Shown in pieces: positions 43,907 to 52,615 of a stretch of 64,000 nt of DNA. The DNA is from Kaistia granuli DSM 23481. Lineage in GTDB: Bacteria > Pseudomonadota > Alphaproteobacteria > Rhizobiales > Kaistiaceae. Within the stretch, counting starts at the first letter, position 1, and each line of letters opens with the position of its first letter. The DNA lies in the NCBI RefSeq assembly GCF_000380505.1, contig NZ_AQYH01000005.1, forward strand, positions 248,001-312,000, given 5' to 3'. The translations under genes were made by a program, and so were the position numbers. The notes below the pieces were generated by a model that saw only the letters and a program-made list of their open reading frames with translations, was not told the DNA's origin and searched no databases.

Positions 43907-44434
43907 ATGGCAGATCGCCCGTCGAGCTTCGACTATGAGGCTCTGCTCGCCTGCGGGCGGGGAGAATTGTTCGGCGAGGGCAACGCGCAATTGCCGCTGC
44001 CGCCCATGCTGATGTTCGACCGCATCACGTCGATCAGCGAAGAGGGCGGCGAGTTCGGCAAGGGCCACATCCGCGCCGAGCTCGACGTCAATCCCGACCT
44101 CTGGTTCTTCCAGTGCCACTTCAAGGGCGATCCGGTGATGCCGGGCTGCCTCGGCCTCGACGCCATGTGGCAGATGCTGGGCTTCTTCCTCGGCTGGAGC
44201 GGTTCGCCCGGCCGTGGCCGCGCGCTCTCGACCGGCGAGATCAAGTTCTCCGGCATGGTCGTGCCGAGCGTCAAGAAAGTCGAATATGGCGTCGATCTGA
44301 AGCGCGTCCTTCGCTCGAAACTGGTGCTCGGCATCGGTGACGGCTGGCTGAAGGCGGATGGCGTCACCATCTACCGCGCCAAGGACCTGCGCGTCGGCCT
44401 GTTCCAGGGCGAAGCAACACCTGCCGTCGGCTGA
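43907..44434 (+). CDS. fabA: 3-hydroxydecanoyl-ACP dehydratase/isomerase FabA
   Basis: This 175-aa hot-dog enzyme introduces the cis double bond in unsaturated fatty-acid synthesis. The active-site His and Asp lie in [20 protein letters not shown], the FabA-specific signature that distinguishes it from FabZ. The [16 protein letters not shown] segment is also typical. AGAGGTAGAG precedes the start. It heads fabA-fabB-fabI, the standard alphaproteobacterial unsaturated fatty-acid operon. A GC hairpin sits in the 69-base gap before fabB. Confidence 0.95.
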   Translation: MADRPSSFDYEALLACGRGELFGEGNAQLPLPPMLMFDRITSISEEGGEFGKGHIRAELDVNPDLWFFQCHFKGDPVMPGCLGLDAMWQMLGFFLGWSGSPGRGRALSTGEIKFSGMVVPSVKKVEYGVDLKRVLRSKLVLGIGDGWLKADGVTIYRAKDLRVGLFQGEATPAVG

Positions 44435-44442
44435 TGGCAGGA

Positions 44443-44461
44443 CCGGCCCCTGCGGGGCCGG
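44443..44461. promoter_or_regulatory. Hairpin between fabA and fabB
   Basis: CCGGCCCC-TGC-GGGGCCGG is an eight-pair GC stem nine bases after the fabA stop, without a U-tract. It may stabilise the upstream message or act as a partial attenuator between fabA and fabB. Structure is seen; role is inferred. Confidence 0.45.
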
Positions 44462-44503
44462 CGGTCATCACCGAACGAGAGTATTCAGGAAGGACACCGA
44501 GCG

Positions 44504-45727
44504 ATGAAGCGGGTCGTAGTGACCGGGACGGGTATCGTCTCCTCCATCGGCAACAACACCCAGGAAGTCCTGGCGAGCTTGCACGAAGCCAAGAGCGGCA
44601 TCACCTCCGCCAAGGATTTCGCAGAGCTCGGTTTCCGCTGCCAGGTCCAGGGCATGCCGACGCTCGATCCGGCCGAGGTCGTCGATCGCCGCGCCATGCG
44701 CTTCCACGGCGGCGGTACCGCCTGGAACCATGTCGCCATGGAACAGGCGATCCGCGATTCGGGCCTCGAAGAGAACGAGATCTCGAACGAGCGCACCGGC
44801 ATCATCATGGGCTCCGGCGGCCCGTCGACCCGCGCCATCGTCGAGGCGGCCGACATCACCCGCCAGAAGGGTCCGAAGCGCGTCGGCCCGTTCGCCGTGC
44901 CGAAGGCGATGTCGTCGACCGCCTCCGCCACGCTCGCCACCTGGTTCAAGATCAAGGGCGTCAACTATTCGATCTCGTCCGCCTGCGCGACGTCCAATCA
45001 TTGCATCGGCAACGCCTATGAGATGATCCAGTACGGCAAGCAGGACGTGATGTTCGCCGGCGGCTGCGAGGAGCTCGACTGGACGCTCTCCGTGCTGTTC
45101 GACGCCATGGGCGCGATGTCGTCCAAGTACAACGACCGCCCGGCCGTCGCCTCGCGCCCCTATGACAAGAACCGCGACGGCTTCGTCATCGCCGGCGGCG
45201 CCGGCGTGCTGGTCCTGGAAGAGCTCGAGCATGCCAAGGCGCGCGGCGCCCGTATCTATGGCGAGGTTGTCGGGTACGGTGCCACCTCGGACGGCTACGA
45301 CATGGTCGCGCCGTCGGGCGAGGGCGCCATACGCTGCATGCGGCAGGCGATCTCGACCGTGAAGGGCCCAATCGACTACATCAATCCGCACGCCACCTCG
45401 ACGCCGGCCGGCGACGCCCCGGAAATCGAGGCGATCCGCACCGTGTTCGGCTCGGGCGACAAGTGTCCGCCGATCTCCGCCACCAAGGCGCTGACCGGCC
45501 ATTCGCTGGGCGCGACCGGCGTGCAGGAAGCGATCTACAGCCTCTTGATGATGAACAACCGCTTCATCGCCGAATCGGCCAATATCGAAGAACTCGACCC
45601 GGCCTTCGCCGACATGCCGATCGTGCGCAAGCGCATCGACGACGCGAAGATCGACACCGTGCTCTCCAATTCCTTCGGCTTCGGCGGCACAAACGCCTCG
45701 CTGGTCTTCCAGCGCTACGTGGCCTGA
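44504..45727 (+). CDS. fabB: Beta-ketoacyl-ACP synthase I FabB
   Basis: A 407-aa condensing enzyme elongating the unsaturated chain made by FabA. The catalytic Cys is in [14 protein letters not shown] (the TSNHC form typical of FabB), with His residues in [11 protein letters not shown] and [14 protein letters not shown]. The start [22 protein letters not shown] is preceded by AGGAAGGACACCGAGCG. fabI follows 26 bases after the stop. Confidence 0.95.
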   Translation: MKRVVVTGTGIVSSIGNNTQEVLASLHEAKSGITSAKDFAELGFRCQVQGMPTLDPAEVVDRRAMRFHGGGTAWNHVAMEQAIRDSGLEENEISNERTGIIMGSGGPSTRAIVEAADITRQKGPKRVGPFAVPKAMSSTASATLATWFKIKGVNYSISSACATSNHCIGNAYEMIQYGKQDVMFAGGCEELDWTLSVLFDAMGAMSSKYNDRPAVASRPYDKNRDGFVIAGGAGVLVLEELEHAKARGARIYGEVVGYGATSDGYDMVAPSGEGAIRCMRQAISTVKGPIDYINPHATSTPAGDAPEIEAIRTVFGSGDKCPPISATKALTGHSLGATGVQEAIYSLLMMNNRFIAESANIEELDPAFADMPIVRKRIDDAKIDTVLSNSFGFGGTNASLVFQRYVA

Positions 45728-45753
45728 GACAGAACAAAAACAAGGACGATCGA

Positions 45754-46599
45754 ATGACGGCACCAACCAGCAACCTGATGAGCGGCAAGCGCGGGCTCAT
45801 CATGGGTGTCGCCAACGATCATTCGATCGCCTGGGGCATCGCCAGGACCCTGGCAGCGCATGGCGCCGAACTCGCCTTCACCTATCAGGGTGACGCGTTC
45901 GGCCGCCGTGTGAAGCCGCTGGCCGATTCGGTCGGCGCCAAGCTGCTGCTGCCCTGCGACGTCGAGGACGTCGCTTCCGTCGACAGCGTCTTCGCGGCGC
46001 TGGAGAAGGAATGGGGCAAGATCGACTTCATCGTCCACGCCATCGGCTTCTCCGACAAGAACGAGCTGAAGGGCCGCTACGCCGACACGACGCGCGACAA
46101 TTTCGTGAAGACGATGGTGATCTCCTGCTTCTCCTTCACGGAGATCGCCAAGCGCGCCGCGGCGTTGATGCCGGATGGCGGCTCGATCCTGACGCTGACC
46201 TATGGCGGCTCGACCCGCGTCATGCCGAACTACAACGTCATGGGCGTCGCCAAGGCGGCGCTCGAATCCTCGGTGCGCTATCTCGCCATGGATTTCGGTT
46301 GCGACAACATCCGCGTCAACGCGATCTCGGCCGGCCCGGTCCGCACGCTCGCCGGCTCCGGCGTCGCCGATGCGCGCATCATGTACAACTACCAGAAGAA
46401 GAACGCCCCGCTCCGCCGCACCGTCTCGCTCGACGAGATCGGCGGCTCGGCGCTCTATCTGCTGTCGGATCTCGGCGCCGGCGTCACCGGCGACGTGCAT
46501 TTCGTCGATTCCGGCTACAACATCGTCTCGATGCCGCGGCTCGAGGAGTTGAAGGTGCACGAGGCGAACGCCGAGGCGAATAATCCGCAGGCGGATTGA
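45754..46599 (+). CDS. fabI: Enoyl-ACP reductase FabI
   Basis: A 281-aa NADH-dependent reductase for the last step of fatty-acid elongation. GLIMGVANDHSIAWGIARTLAAHGAEL is the FabI cofactor motif. The catalytic tyrosine and lysine are in NYNVMGVAKAALE. The triclosan-sensitive substrate loop region (DARIMYNYQKKNAPLRRTV) is intact. The ATG at 45754 is chosen after AACAAGGACGATCGA; the longer frame would overlap fabB. A strong terminator follows at 46626. Confidence 0.95.
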   Translation: MTAPTSNLMSGKRGLIMGVANDHSIAWGIARTLAAHGAELAFTYQGDAFGRRVKPLADSVGAKLLLPCDVEDVASVDSVFAALEKEWGKIDFIVHAIGFSDKNELKGRYADTTRDNFVKTMVISCFSFTEIAKRAAALMPDGGSILTLTYGGSTRVMPNYNVMGVAKAALESSVRYLAMDFGCDNIRVNAISAGPVRTLAGSGVADARIMYNYQKKNAPLRRTVSLDEIGGSALYLLSDLGAGVTGDVHFVDSGYNIVSMPRLEELKVHEANAEANNPQAD

Positions 46600-46625
46600 T
46601 CCGCCCTGGTTTCCGGTCGAATCTC

Positions 46626-46653
46626 AAAGGGCGCCCGTTGTGGCGCCCTTTTT
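46626..46653 (+). terminator. Intrinsic terminator after fabI
   Basis: AAAGGGCGCC (46626-46635), loop CGTTGT, then GGCGCCCTTTTT form a ten-pair stem with a run of T residues, 27 bases past the fabI stop. It closes the fabA-fabB-fabI operon. Confidence 0.88.
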
Positions 46654-46691
46654 GTTTGCGGCGGAACTACGCGAGGCTCGCCCGTTCCCGC

Positions 46692-46770
46692 TCGCGCCTT
46701 CATCCCGGGCGGACACCCGGGATCCATTCACCCGAGGCCTTGGGCGGCAGGAACCCTGGCCGAGGGATGA
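46692..46770. repeat. Degenerate copy of the CATCCCGGG...GGGATGAC intergenic repeat
   Basis: CATCCCGGGCGGACACCCGGGATCCATTCACCCGAG and the closing GAGGGATGACGCC resemble the unit at 19343-19470, including the GGGATCCATT core, but it is shorter. It lies between the fabI terminator and hrpB. Confidence 0.5.
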
Positions 46771-46814
46771 CGCCCCCACTGGCAGGAAACCGCGCCGCCC
46801 TCTATGACGGCGGC

Positions 46815-49268
46815 ATGCTGCCCGTCGACGACGTCCTCCCCGAACTCAAATCCGCGCTCGAAGGCCGGACCAGCGCCGTGCTGGTGGCGCCGCCGGGCGC
46901 CGGCAAGACGACGCGTGTTCCCTTGGCGCTGCTCGACGCGCCGTGGCGGGAGAACCGCCGCATCCTGATGCTGGAGCCGCGCCGGCTCGCCGCCCGCGCC
47001 GCCGCCCGCCGCATGGCCGAGACGCTCGGCGAGGAGGTCGGCCAGACGGTCGGCTATCGCGTCCGGCTGGAAAAGAAGGTGTCGGCGAAGACGCGGATCG
47101 AGATCATCACCGAGGGCGTCTTCACCCGCATGATCCTCGACGATCCCTCGCTCGACGGCGTCGCCGCGGTGATCTTCGACGAGTTCCACGAGCGCAGCCT
47201 CGACGGCGATCTCGGCCTGGCCCTGGCGCTCGACGCGCAATCGGGCCTGCGCGAGGACCTGCGCATCCTCGTCATGTCGGCGACGATCGACGGCGCCCGC
47301 GTGGCAAGGCTGCTCGGCGACGCGCCGGTGGTGGAAAGCCTCGGCCGCATGTTTCCGGTCGAGACGCGGCATGGCGGCCGCGATGCCGCCCGCCGCATCG
47401 AGGACGACGTCGCCGACGCCGTGCGCCGCGCGCTGGCGGCCGAGCCCGGCAGCCTGCTCGTCTTCCTGCCGGGCCAGGCCGAAATCCGCCGCGTCGCCGA
47501 GCGGCTGGAAGGGCGGGTCGGCGACGGCGTCGAGATCGCGCCGCTCTATGGCGCGCTCGATTTTGCCGCGCAGGATCGCGCCATCCGGCCCGCCGCTCCG
47601 GGTAAGCGGAAGGTGGTGCTGGCGAGCGCGATCGCCGAGACCTCGCTGACCATCGAGGGCGTGCGCGTCGTCATCGATTCCGGCCTTGCACGCGCGCCGG
47701 TCTACGAGCCGGCGACCGGATTGACCCGGCTGGAGACGCGGCGCGTGTCGCGCGCGTCGGCTGACCAGCGCCGGGGCCGCGCCGGCCGTACCGAGCCCGG
47801 CGTCTGTTACCGGCTCTGGGAAGAGGGGCAGACGGCGGCGCTCGCGCCGTTCGACCGGCCGGAAATCCTGGAGGCCGACCTCGCGCCGCTCGTGCTCGAT
47901 CTCGCCAGCTGGGGCGTCGCCGATCCCGCGCAGCTCGCCTTCCTCGATCCGCCGCCAAAACCCGCCTGGGAAGAGGCCGTGGCGCTTTTGAACCGGCTCG
48001 ACGCGCTCGATGCCGATCGCCGCCTGACCCAGGAGGGCGAGGGTCTCGCCCGTCTCGCCGTCAGCCCGCGTCTTGGCCACATGCTGCGCAAGGGCGCGGC
48101 GCTCGGCCTCGGCGGGCTTGCCGGCGCGATCGCGGCGGTGCTCAGCGAGACCGGGCTCGGCGGCAATGACGTGGATCTGCGCGAGCGGCTGCGCCGGCTC
48201 TATGCCGCCCGCGATCCCAGAAGCCGGGATTCGCTCGCGCTCGCCGCGCGCTGGACCCGCCAGGCCGGCGGCAAGGCCGAGGACGGCCGCTCATCGATCG
48301 AGGAAGCCGGGCTCCTAACCGCCTTCGCCTTTCCGGACCGCATCGCCATGGCGCGCGGCGCGCCCGGCGCCTTCGTGATGGCGAACGGGCGCGGCGGCGT
48401 TCTCGATCCGGCGGACGCGCTGTCGCGCGAGCCTTTCCTCGCCGTCGCCAGCCTGCAGGGCTCGGCCGAGAAGGCGCGGATCCTCGCGGCGGCTCCCATC
48501 TCGCGTGAAGAAATCGAGGCGAATTTCGCCGGCGGGATCGTCGAGGAGGAAAGCGTCGCCTTCGATCCGCAGACCGGCTCCGTCCGTGGCAGGAGCGTTC
48601 GACGACTGGGGCGTCTCGTTCTGGCCGACCGGGCAAGCTCCAAGGTGTCCGATGCGGCGGTGCAAGCGGCGTTGTTGGCGGAAATCCGCCGGCGTGGCGT
48701 GGCCGACCTGCCGTGGGAGAAATCGGCCGAGCAATTCCGCGCCCGCATCGCCTTCCTGCATGCCCGCCTCGGGGCCGACTGGCCCGACGTTTCCGACGCG
48801 GCGCTGAGCGAGACCCTCGATGACTGGCTCGGGCCCTATCTCTCGGGAAAACGCCGGCTCGACGCGGTGACGCCGGGCGTGCTGCATGAGGGGCTGGCGA
48901 GCTTGGTGCCTTGGGACAAGCGGGCCGCGCTGGATCGCCTGGCGCCGACCCATTTTGATGCGCCGTCCGGCTCGCGCGTGCCGATCGATTATTCCGATCC
49001 GAACGGCCCGGTGCTGGAAATTCGCGTGCAGGAGCTGTTCGGCCTCGACCGCCACCCTTCCGTTGGCGACGGCGCCGTGCCGGTGACGGTGACGCTGCTG
49101 TCGCCGGCGCACCGGCCGATCCAGATCACTCGAGATCTGCCCGGCTTCTGGCGCGGGTCGTGGAAGGATGTCCGCTCCGACATGCGCGGCCGTTATCCGA
49201 AGCACGTCTGGCCCGACGATCCGCTCGTCGCCCAGGCGACGGCGCGGGCGAAGCCGCGCGGCACCTGA
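46815..49268 (+). CDS. hrpB: ATP-dependent RNA helicase HrpB
   Basis: An 817-aa DExH-box helicase of the DEAH/RHA group. Walker A is VAPPGAGKTTRVPLALLD, motif II FDEFHERSLDGD (DEFH), motif III MSATIDG, and motif VI QRRGRAGRTEPGVCYRLW. The HA2 region and the HrpB-specific C-terminus (LSRKRRLDAVTPGVL-type SGKRRLDAVTPGVLHE, and HPSVGDGAVPVTVTLLSPAHRPIQ) follow. The ATG at 46815 gives the standard HrpB length; the frame upstream of it runs through the repeat. Its cellular role in alphaproteobacteria is not well defined. It stands alone. Confidence 0.93.
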   Translation: MLPVDDVLPELKSALEGRTSAVLVAPPGAGKTTRVPLALLDAPWRENRRILMLEPRRLAARAAARRMAETLGEEVGQTVGYRVRLEKKVSAKTRIEIITEGVFTRMILDDPSLDGVAAVIFDEFHERSLDGDLGLALALDAQSGLREDLRILVMSATIDGARVARLLGDAPVVESLGRMFPVETRHGGRDAARRIEDDVADAVRRALAAEPGSLLVFLPGQAEIRRVAERLEGRVGDGVEIAPLYGALDFAAQDRAIRPAAPGKRKVVLASAIAETSLTIEGVRVVIDSGLARAPVYEPATGLTRLETRRVSRASADQRRGRAGRTEPGVCYRLWEEGQTAALAPFDRPEILEADLAPLVLDLASWGVADPAQLAFLDPPPKPAWEEAVALLNRLDALDADRRLTQEGEGLARLAVSPRLGHMLRKGAALGLGGLAGAIAAVLSETGLGGNDVDLRERLRRLYAARDPRSRDSLALAARWTRQAGGKAEDGRSSIEEAGLLTAFAFPDRIAMARGAPGAFVMANGRGGVLDPADALSREPFLAVASLQGSAEKARILAAAPISREEIEANFAGGIVEEESVAFDPQTGSVRGRSVRRLGRLVLADRASSKVSDAAVQAALLAEIRRRGVADLPWEKSAEQFRARIAFLHARLGADWPDVSDAALSETLDDWLGPYLSGKRRLDAVTPGVLHEGLASLVPWDKRAALDRLAPTHFDAPSGSRVPIDYSDPNGPVLEIRVQELFGLDRHPSVGDGAVPVTVTLLSPAHRPIQITRDLPGFWRGSWKDVRSDMRGRYPKHVWPDDPLVAQATARAKPRGT

Positions 49269-49362
49269 GCCCAGCGCCTGGCGTCGACTCGGAATTGCCA
49301 TTCTGTGGCGGCATCGTTCGGGATCGCCGAATCACTCGCTCACGTCGCGGAAAGGAACGACC

Positions 49363-49590
49363 ATGAAGATTGATCCCGTCGCCATTGATGCGGCCGTGAC
49401 CAAGGACGTGCTTCTGGTCAGCCTGGCCGACGGCCGTGAGCTCGCGACCCCGATCGACTGGTTTCCCCGCCTTGTCGGCGCCACCCGGGCCGAGCGCGAG
49501 AACTGGCAGATCACCGGGCGCGGCGAGGCGCTGCACTGGCCGGATCTCGGCGAGGACATCGCGGTCGCCAGCCTGCTGCGGATCAGCTGA
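49363..49590 (+). CDS. DUF2442 domain protein
   Basis: A 75-aa protein. DVLLVSLADGRELATPIDW followed by FPRLVGATRAERENW and LHWPDLGEDIAVASLL is the DUF2442 core (a small beta-rich domain). DUF2442 proteins are often linked with toxin-antitoxin-like DUF4160 partners, but no DUF4160 gene is seen here. The ATG at 49363 is preceded by GGAAAGGAACGACC. Function is unknown. Confidence 0.8.
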   Translation: MKIDPVAIDAAVTKDVLLVSLADGRELATPIDWFPRLVGATRAERENWQITGRGEALHWPDLGEDIAVASLLRIS

Positions 49591-49629
49591 GCGGCGGATC
49601 GCCTCGGATTGCGGGCTGGCGTCCTTCTT

Positions 49630-49680
49630 CCCCCTCCCCACAAGGGGGAGGGGACGCCTGGCGGTTCTCCCTCACGCCGA
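49630..49680. repeat. Partial palindromic repeat after the DUF2442 gene
   Basis: CCCCCTCCCC-ACA-AGGGGGAGGGG (49630-49653) is a strong hairpin matching one arm of the repeats at 60284-60420 and 38580-38620. It is followed by GTTCTCCCTCACGCC, a remnant of the interior. The VOC gene stop codon (49672-49674) lies in this remnant. Confidence 0.6.
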
Positions 49681-50121
49681 GGTTTCCGCTTCCCAGCGGC
49701 GCTGCATCTCGGCCGGTGCCACCTCCTCGATCTTCTGCGACAACGTCCAGCGATGGCCGTATGGATCCAGTACCTGGGCGATGCGCTCACCAAAGCTCTG
49801 GTCGGCGGCGGCGCGCAGCAGCGTCGCGCCAGCCGCCAGCGCCCGCTCGACCATGGCGTCGGTCGAGCGGGTGTCGAGATGGAAGGTGACGGGCGAGCCG
49901 CCGATCGTGTCGGGGCTGACGGCGCCGAAATCGGGATATTCGTCGGCGATCATCATCAGCGTCTCGCCGAAGCGCAATTCGGCATGGCCGACCCGGCCGT
50001 CGGCGGGATCCGTCATGCGGAAGATCTCTTCCGCGCCAAACGCCTTCTTGTAGAAGTCGATCGCCTGCGCCGCGTCGCGGGTGATGAAATGCGGGCTGAC
50101 CCGAATTGTCGTCGGTTCCAT
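49672..50121 (-). CDS. VOC/PhnB-like glyoxalase-fold protein
   Basis: A 149-aa protein of the vicinal-oxygen-chelate superfamily. It begins TTIRVSPHFITRDAAQAIDFYKKAFGAEE and contains VGHAELRFGETLMMIADEYPD and QVLDPYGHRWTLSQ, typical of PhnB-like proteins. Enzymatic substrate unknown. The ATG at 50121 is used; the frame continues upstream through the tetR gene but that part is a shadow. It is divergent from tetR, with a 25-base palindrome between, so TetR control is likely. Confidence 0.85.
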   Translation of the reverse strand: MEPTTIRVSPHFITRDAAQAIDFYKKAFGAEEIFRMTDPADGRVGHAELRFGETLMMIADEYPDFGAVSPDTIGGSPVTFHLDTRSTDAMVERALAAGATLLRAAADQSFGERIAQVLDPYGHRWTLSQKIEEVAPAEMQRRWEAETSA

Positions 50122-50149
50122 CGGCTGTCTCCCTTGCGCTTCAGTCGGT

Positions 50150-50174
50150 ATTACTTTACGGTTCGTAACGTAAT
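50150..50174. promoter_or_regulatory. TetR operator overlapping the tetR start codon
   Basis: ATTACTTTACGG-T-TCGTAACGTAAT is a 25-base inverted repeat in which 10 of 12 base pairs match. Its right end covers the ATG of the TetR gene (50173-50175). It lies in the 51-base gap between the divergent VOC and tetR genes, so one bound dimer could block both. Confidence 0.65.
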
Positions 50175-50763
50175 GAGTCAAGCAAGCCTCCCCAAGCGGA
50201 AACCGGGCCGGCCGCCAAGCGCCGAGGCGCGCGAGCGCGCGCTCCGCGCCGCGCACGAGATCCTGATGGAGGAGGGCTTCGGCCGGCTGTCGATCGAGGC
50301 CGTGGCGGCACGCTCGGGCGTCGGCAAGCCGACGCTCTACCGCAACTGGGCCAATGCGCAGGAACTGGCGCTCGCCGCCCTCGTCGCCAACCCGTTGCCG
50401 GAGGCGCTGGCCGAGGGCGTCACAGCCCGTGCCCGGCTCGTCGCGCAGATGCGCGGCCTCGTCACCGCCTTCGCCACGACGCGCGGCCGCCAGGTCGCCC
50501 TGGCGCTGGCCTCGGCCGATCCGCAGAGCGAATTCACAAAGGCCTTCCGCAACAAGGTGATCCTCGCCAGCCGCGAGACGGGGCGCGCCATCCTGGAAGC
50601 AGCGATCGCATCCGGCGAGATCGCGCCGCCGCCGGATCTCGAGGCCTTGCTCGACATGATCTACGGGCCGGTGTTTTACCGGCTGCTCGTCGGCCACCAG
50701 CCGCTCGACGCGGCCCTCGCCGACGCCGTCGTCGCGACGGTGTTCCGGGCGGTCGCGCGCTGA
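50173..50763 (+). CDS. TetR family transcriptional regulator
   Basis: A 196-aa regulator. The N-terminal basic arm KRKPGRPPSAEARERAL leads to the helix-turn-helix AARSGVGKPTLYRNWANAQELA. The C-terminal domain (TetR_C type) contains LEALLDMIYGPVFYRLLVGHQPLD, as in the AcrR-like C33 subgroup. The ATG lies inside its own predicted operator. It probably represses itself and the divergent VOC gene; the ligand is unknown. Confidence 0.9.
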   Translation: MSQASLPKRKPGRPPSAEARERALRAAHEILMEEGFGRLSIEAVAARSGVGKPTLYRNWANAQELALAALVANPLPEALAEGVTARARLVAQMRGLVTAFATTRGRQVALALASADPQSEFTKAFRNKVILASRETGRAILEAAIASGEIAPPPDLEALLDMIYGPVFYRLLVGHQPLDAALADAVVATVFRAVAR

Positions 50764-50784
50764 GCGGACGGGGAGCTTCGGAGG

Positions 50785-51822
50785 CTATTTCTGCCAGCGG
50801 CGGCCTTCGGTGACGACGCCGAAAAACTCCGGATGGCGGGCATAGGCGGTGATGCCGGCCAGCGCCGGCTCCGGATGGACGACGACCGAGGTCGGCATCC
50901 GGTCCATCATCGCGCCATGCGGCACCTTGTCGATGAAGGCGGAGCGAAATCCGCTCTCTCTCAGGAACGGCGCGATCTTGGCGGCGATGCCGCCGGCCAG
51001 GAACACGCCGCCATGCGCCATGAAGATCAGCGCCAGATTGCCGGCGAGCCGGCCGAGATGCACGCAGAACAGTTCGAGCGCCTCCTCGGCGCTAGCATCG
51101 GAACGATCCATCGCGGCGGCGGTGATCTCGGACGGATCGTCGAAGCGGGCCGGCGTGCCGTTGGCGCTGGCGACGGCGCGGTAGAGCCGCAGCAGGCCGC
51201 TGCCGGAAAGCAGCGTCTCGCCCTCGATGCGGGCGAACGGATCCTTCTGCTGGTGCGGCCGCTCGAGATGCGGCCAGATGGCGAAATCGCGGCGGCTTAC
51301 CGGCGCCAGGTCGATATGGCCGCCCTCGCCGGGCACCGGAAGCCAGATGCCGTTGGCGTGGATCAGCGCCGCGGCGCCGAGCCCGGTGCCGGGGCCGACG
51401 ACGACCTGCGCCGCGTTGGCCTGCGGCACGCCCGATCCGATCGGCATGAGATCGTCGCCGGCGAGCGCCGGCAGCGACAGCGACAATGCCTCGAAGTCGT
51501 TGAGCAGGATCACCTCGTCCAGCCCGAAGCGGGCGATCATCCGCTTCGGCTCGACGACCCAGTGACAATTGGTGAGCGGCACCTGGTCGCCCTGGATCGG
51601 CCCGGCCAGCGCCAGCACGGCCGAATGTGGTTTGACGCCCGGCGGCAGCACGGCGGCGATGGCATCGTCGATGGTGGCGAAATCGGCCGTCAGCACTGTC
51701 GGGAAGCGCCGCGGCGGCGAGGTCTCGTCCGGCACCAGGGCGAAACGGGCGTTCGTGCCGCCGATGTCGGCGATCAGCGTCGGGAACGGAACGAAGGCGC
51801 GAGGGGCGGAGGTGGTGGTCAT
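50785..51822 (-). CDS. glk: Glucokinase
   Basis: A 345-aa cytoplasmic kinase making glucose-6-phosphate. The N-terminal phosphate motif is TLIADIGGTNARFALV. LTNCHWVVEPKRMIARFG, EVILLNDFEALSLSLPAL (catalytic Asp) and GPGTGLGAAALIHANG, EGGHIDLAPV are all Glk signatures. The ATG at 51822 has AAGG just upstream; ATG at 51849 would add nine residues without a clear ribosome site. It follows mgsA closely and is probably in the same transcript. Confidence 0.92.
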   Translation of the reverse strand: MTTTSAPRAFVPFPTLIADIGGTNARFALVPDETSPPRRFPTVLTADFATIDDAIAAVLPPGVKPHSAVLALAGPIQGDQVPLTNCHWVVEPKRMIARFGLDEVILLNDFEALSLSLPALAGDDLMPIGSGVPQANAAQVVVGPGTGLGAAALIHANGIWLPVPGEGGHIDLAPVSRRDFAIWPHLERPHQQKDPFARIEGETLLSGSGLLRLYRAVASANGTPARFDDPSEITAAAMDRSDASAEEALELFCVHLGRLAGNLALIFMAHGGVFLAGGIAAKIAPFLRESGFRSAFIDKVPHGAMMDRMPTSVVVHPEPALAGITAYARHPEFFGVVTEGRRWQK

Positions 51823-51871
51823 GGTGCCTTGCGTTGGCTGATCAGTCATCGGGTTGGCGGGCTTGCAGGCG

Positions 51872-52267
51872 TCATGGGGTCTGCATGAAGGCGTCGGGGT
51901 GGGCGATCAGCAGATCGGCGGTCGCCGAGTTCAGTGCCATCGGAATGTCGTACAGCGCGCCGAGCCGCATCAGCGCCTTGACGTCGACGTCGTGCGGCAT
52001 TGGCGTCAGCGGGTCGACGAAGAAGATCAGGCCGCGGATCCGACCTTCCGCGATCAGCGCGCCGATCTGCTGGTCGCCGCCGAGCGGTCCGCTCTTCAGT
52101 CGCGTCACCGGCAGCTCCGGCACCGCTTCGATGATGCGGCCGCCCGTCGTCCCGGTGGCATAGAGATCGAATTCGGCGAGGCGCGCGCGGTGGGCGACGG
52201 CGAAGGCGACCAGGTCGTCCTTCTTCTTGTCGTGGGCAACCAGCGCAAGGGCCGGACGGATCGCCAT
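51872..52267 (-). CDS. mgsA: Methylglyoxal synthase
   Basis: A 131-aa enzyme converting dihydroxyacetone phosphate to methylglyoxal and phosphate. [28 protein letters not shown] (phosphate loop), [15 protein letters not shown] and the catalytic-Asp segment [18 protein letters not shown] are diagnostic. The ATG at 52267 begins [14 protein letters not shown]; the longer frame upstream covers a non-coding region. It sits upstream of glk on the same strand, coupling glucose entry with the methylglyoxal overflow path. Confidence 0.93.
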   Translation of the reverse strand: MAIRPALALVAHDKKKDDLVAFAVAHRARLAEFDLYATGTTGGRIIEAVPELPVTRLKSGPLGGDQQIGALIAEGRIRGLIFFVDPLTPMPHDVDVKALMRLGALYDIPMALNSATADLLIAHPDAFMQTP

Positions 52268-52411
52268 AGACTGTACTCCCCGCGGTCCTCGCGACCGAAT
52301 GTGCCAGTGATAGAAAGATCGGGGTCCGAGGAAAAGCCGAAAGTGATCCCCGGCGGCATTTTGGCCGCTGGCGCCCGGCCCCCCGCAATTCTTGATCAGT
52401 TGAATAAAAAA

Positions 52412-52606
52412 ATGGCCCCGCCTAATCTGCGACCCATGATCCGCAGCGCAGGGAAAGCAGCGGATGGTGGGGCGCCTGACCAAAGAAACCGCATGAAATT
52501 TGTCAGGCGCCATGCGAAATTGGGAACAGCTGCCGCTCGTCGGTAACGCAAGGGGACGTTTCGACTGGCGAAGAACGCCAAACGAATAAGCCTTTCAGAG
52601 GAGAGA
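52412..52606 (+). promoter_or_regulatory. Structured 5' leader of the nucleoside uptake operon (possible riboswitch or attenuator)
   Basis: The 348-base gap between mgsA and the BMP gene holds nested stems. Stem 1 is GCCCCGCC (52415-52422) with GGTGGGGC (52466-52473). Inside it, ATCCGC (52439-52444) pairs with GCGGAT (52460-52465). Stem 2 is GGCGCCTGAC (52471-52480) with GTCAGGCGCC (52502-52511), ten perfect pairs. Stems 1 and 2 share bases 52471-52473 and so compete, as in riboswitches. An AT-rich patch (52390-52411) before them could hold the promoter. AGAGGAGAG at 52598-52606 is the ribosome site. No known riboswitch class is recognised. 52268-52389 shows nothing clear. Confidence 0.45.
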
Positions 52607-52615
52607 TCTATCATC

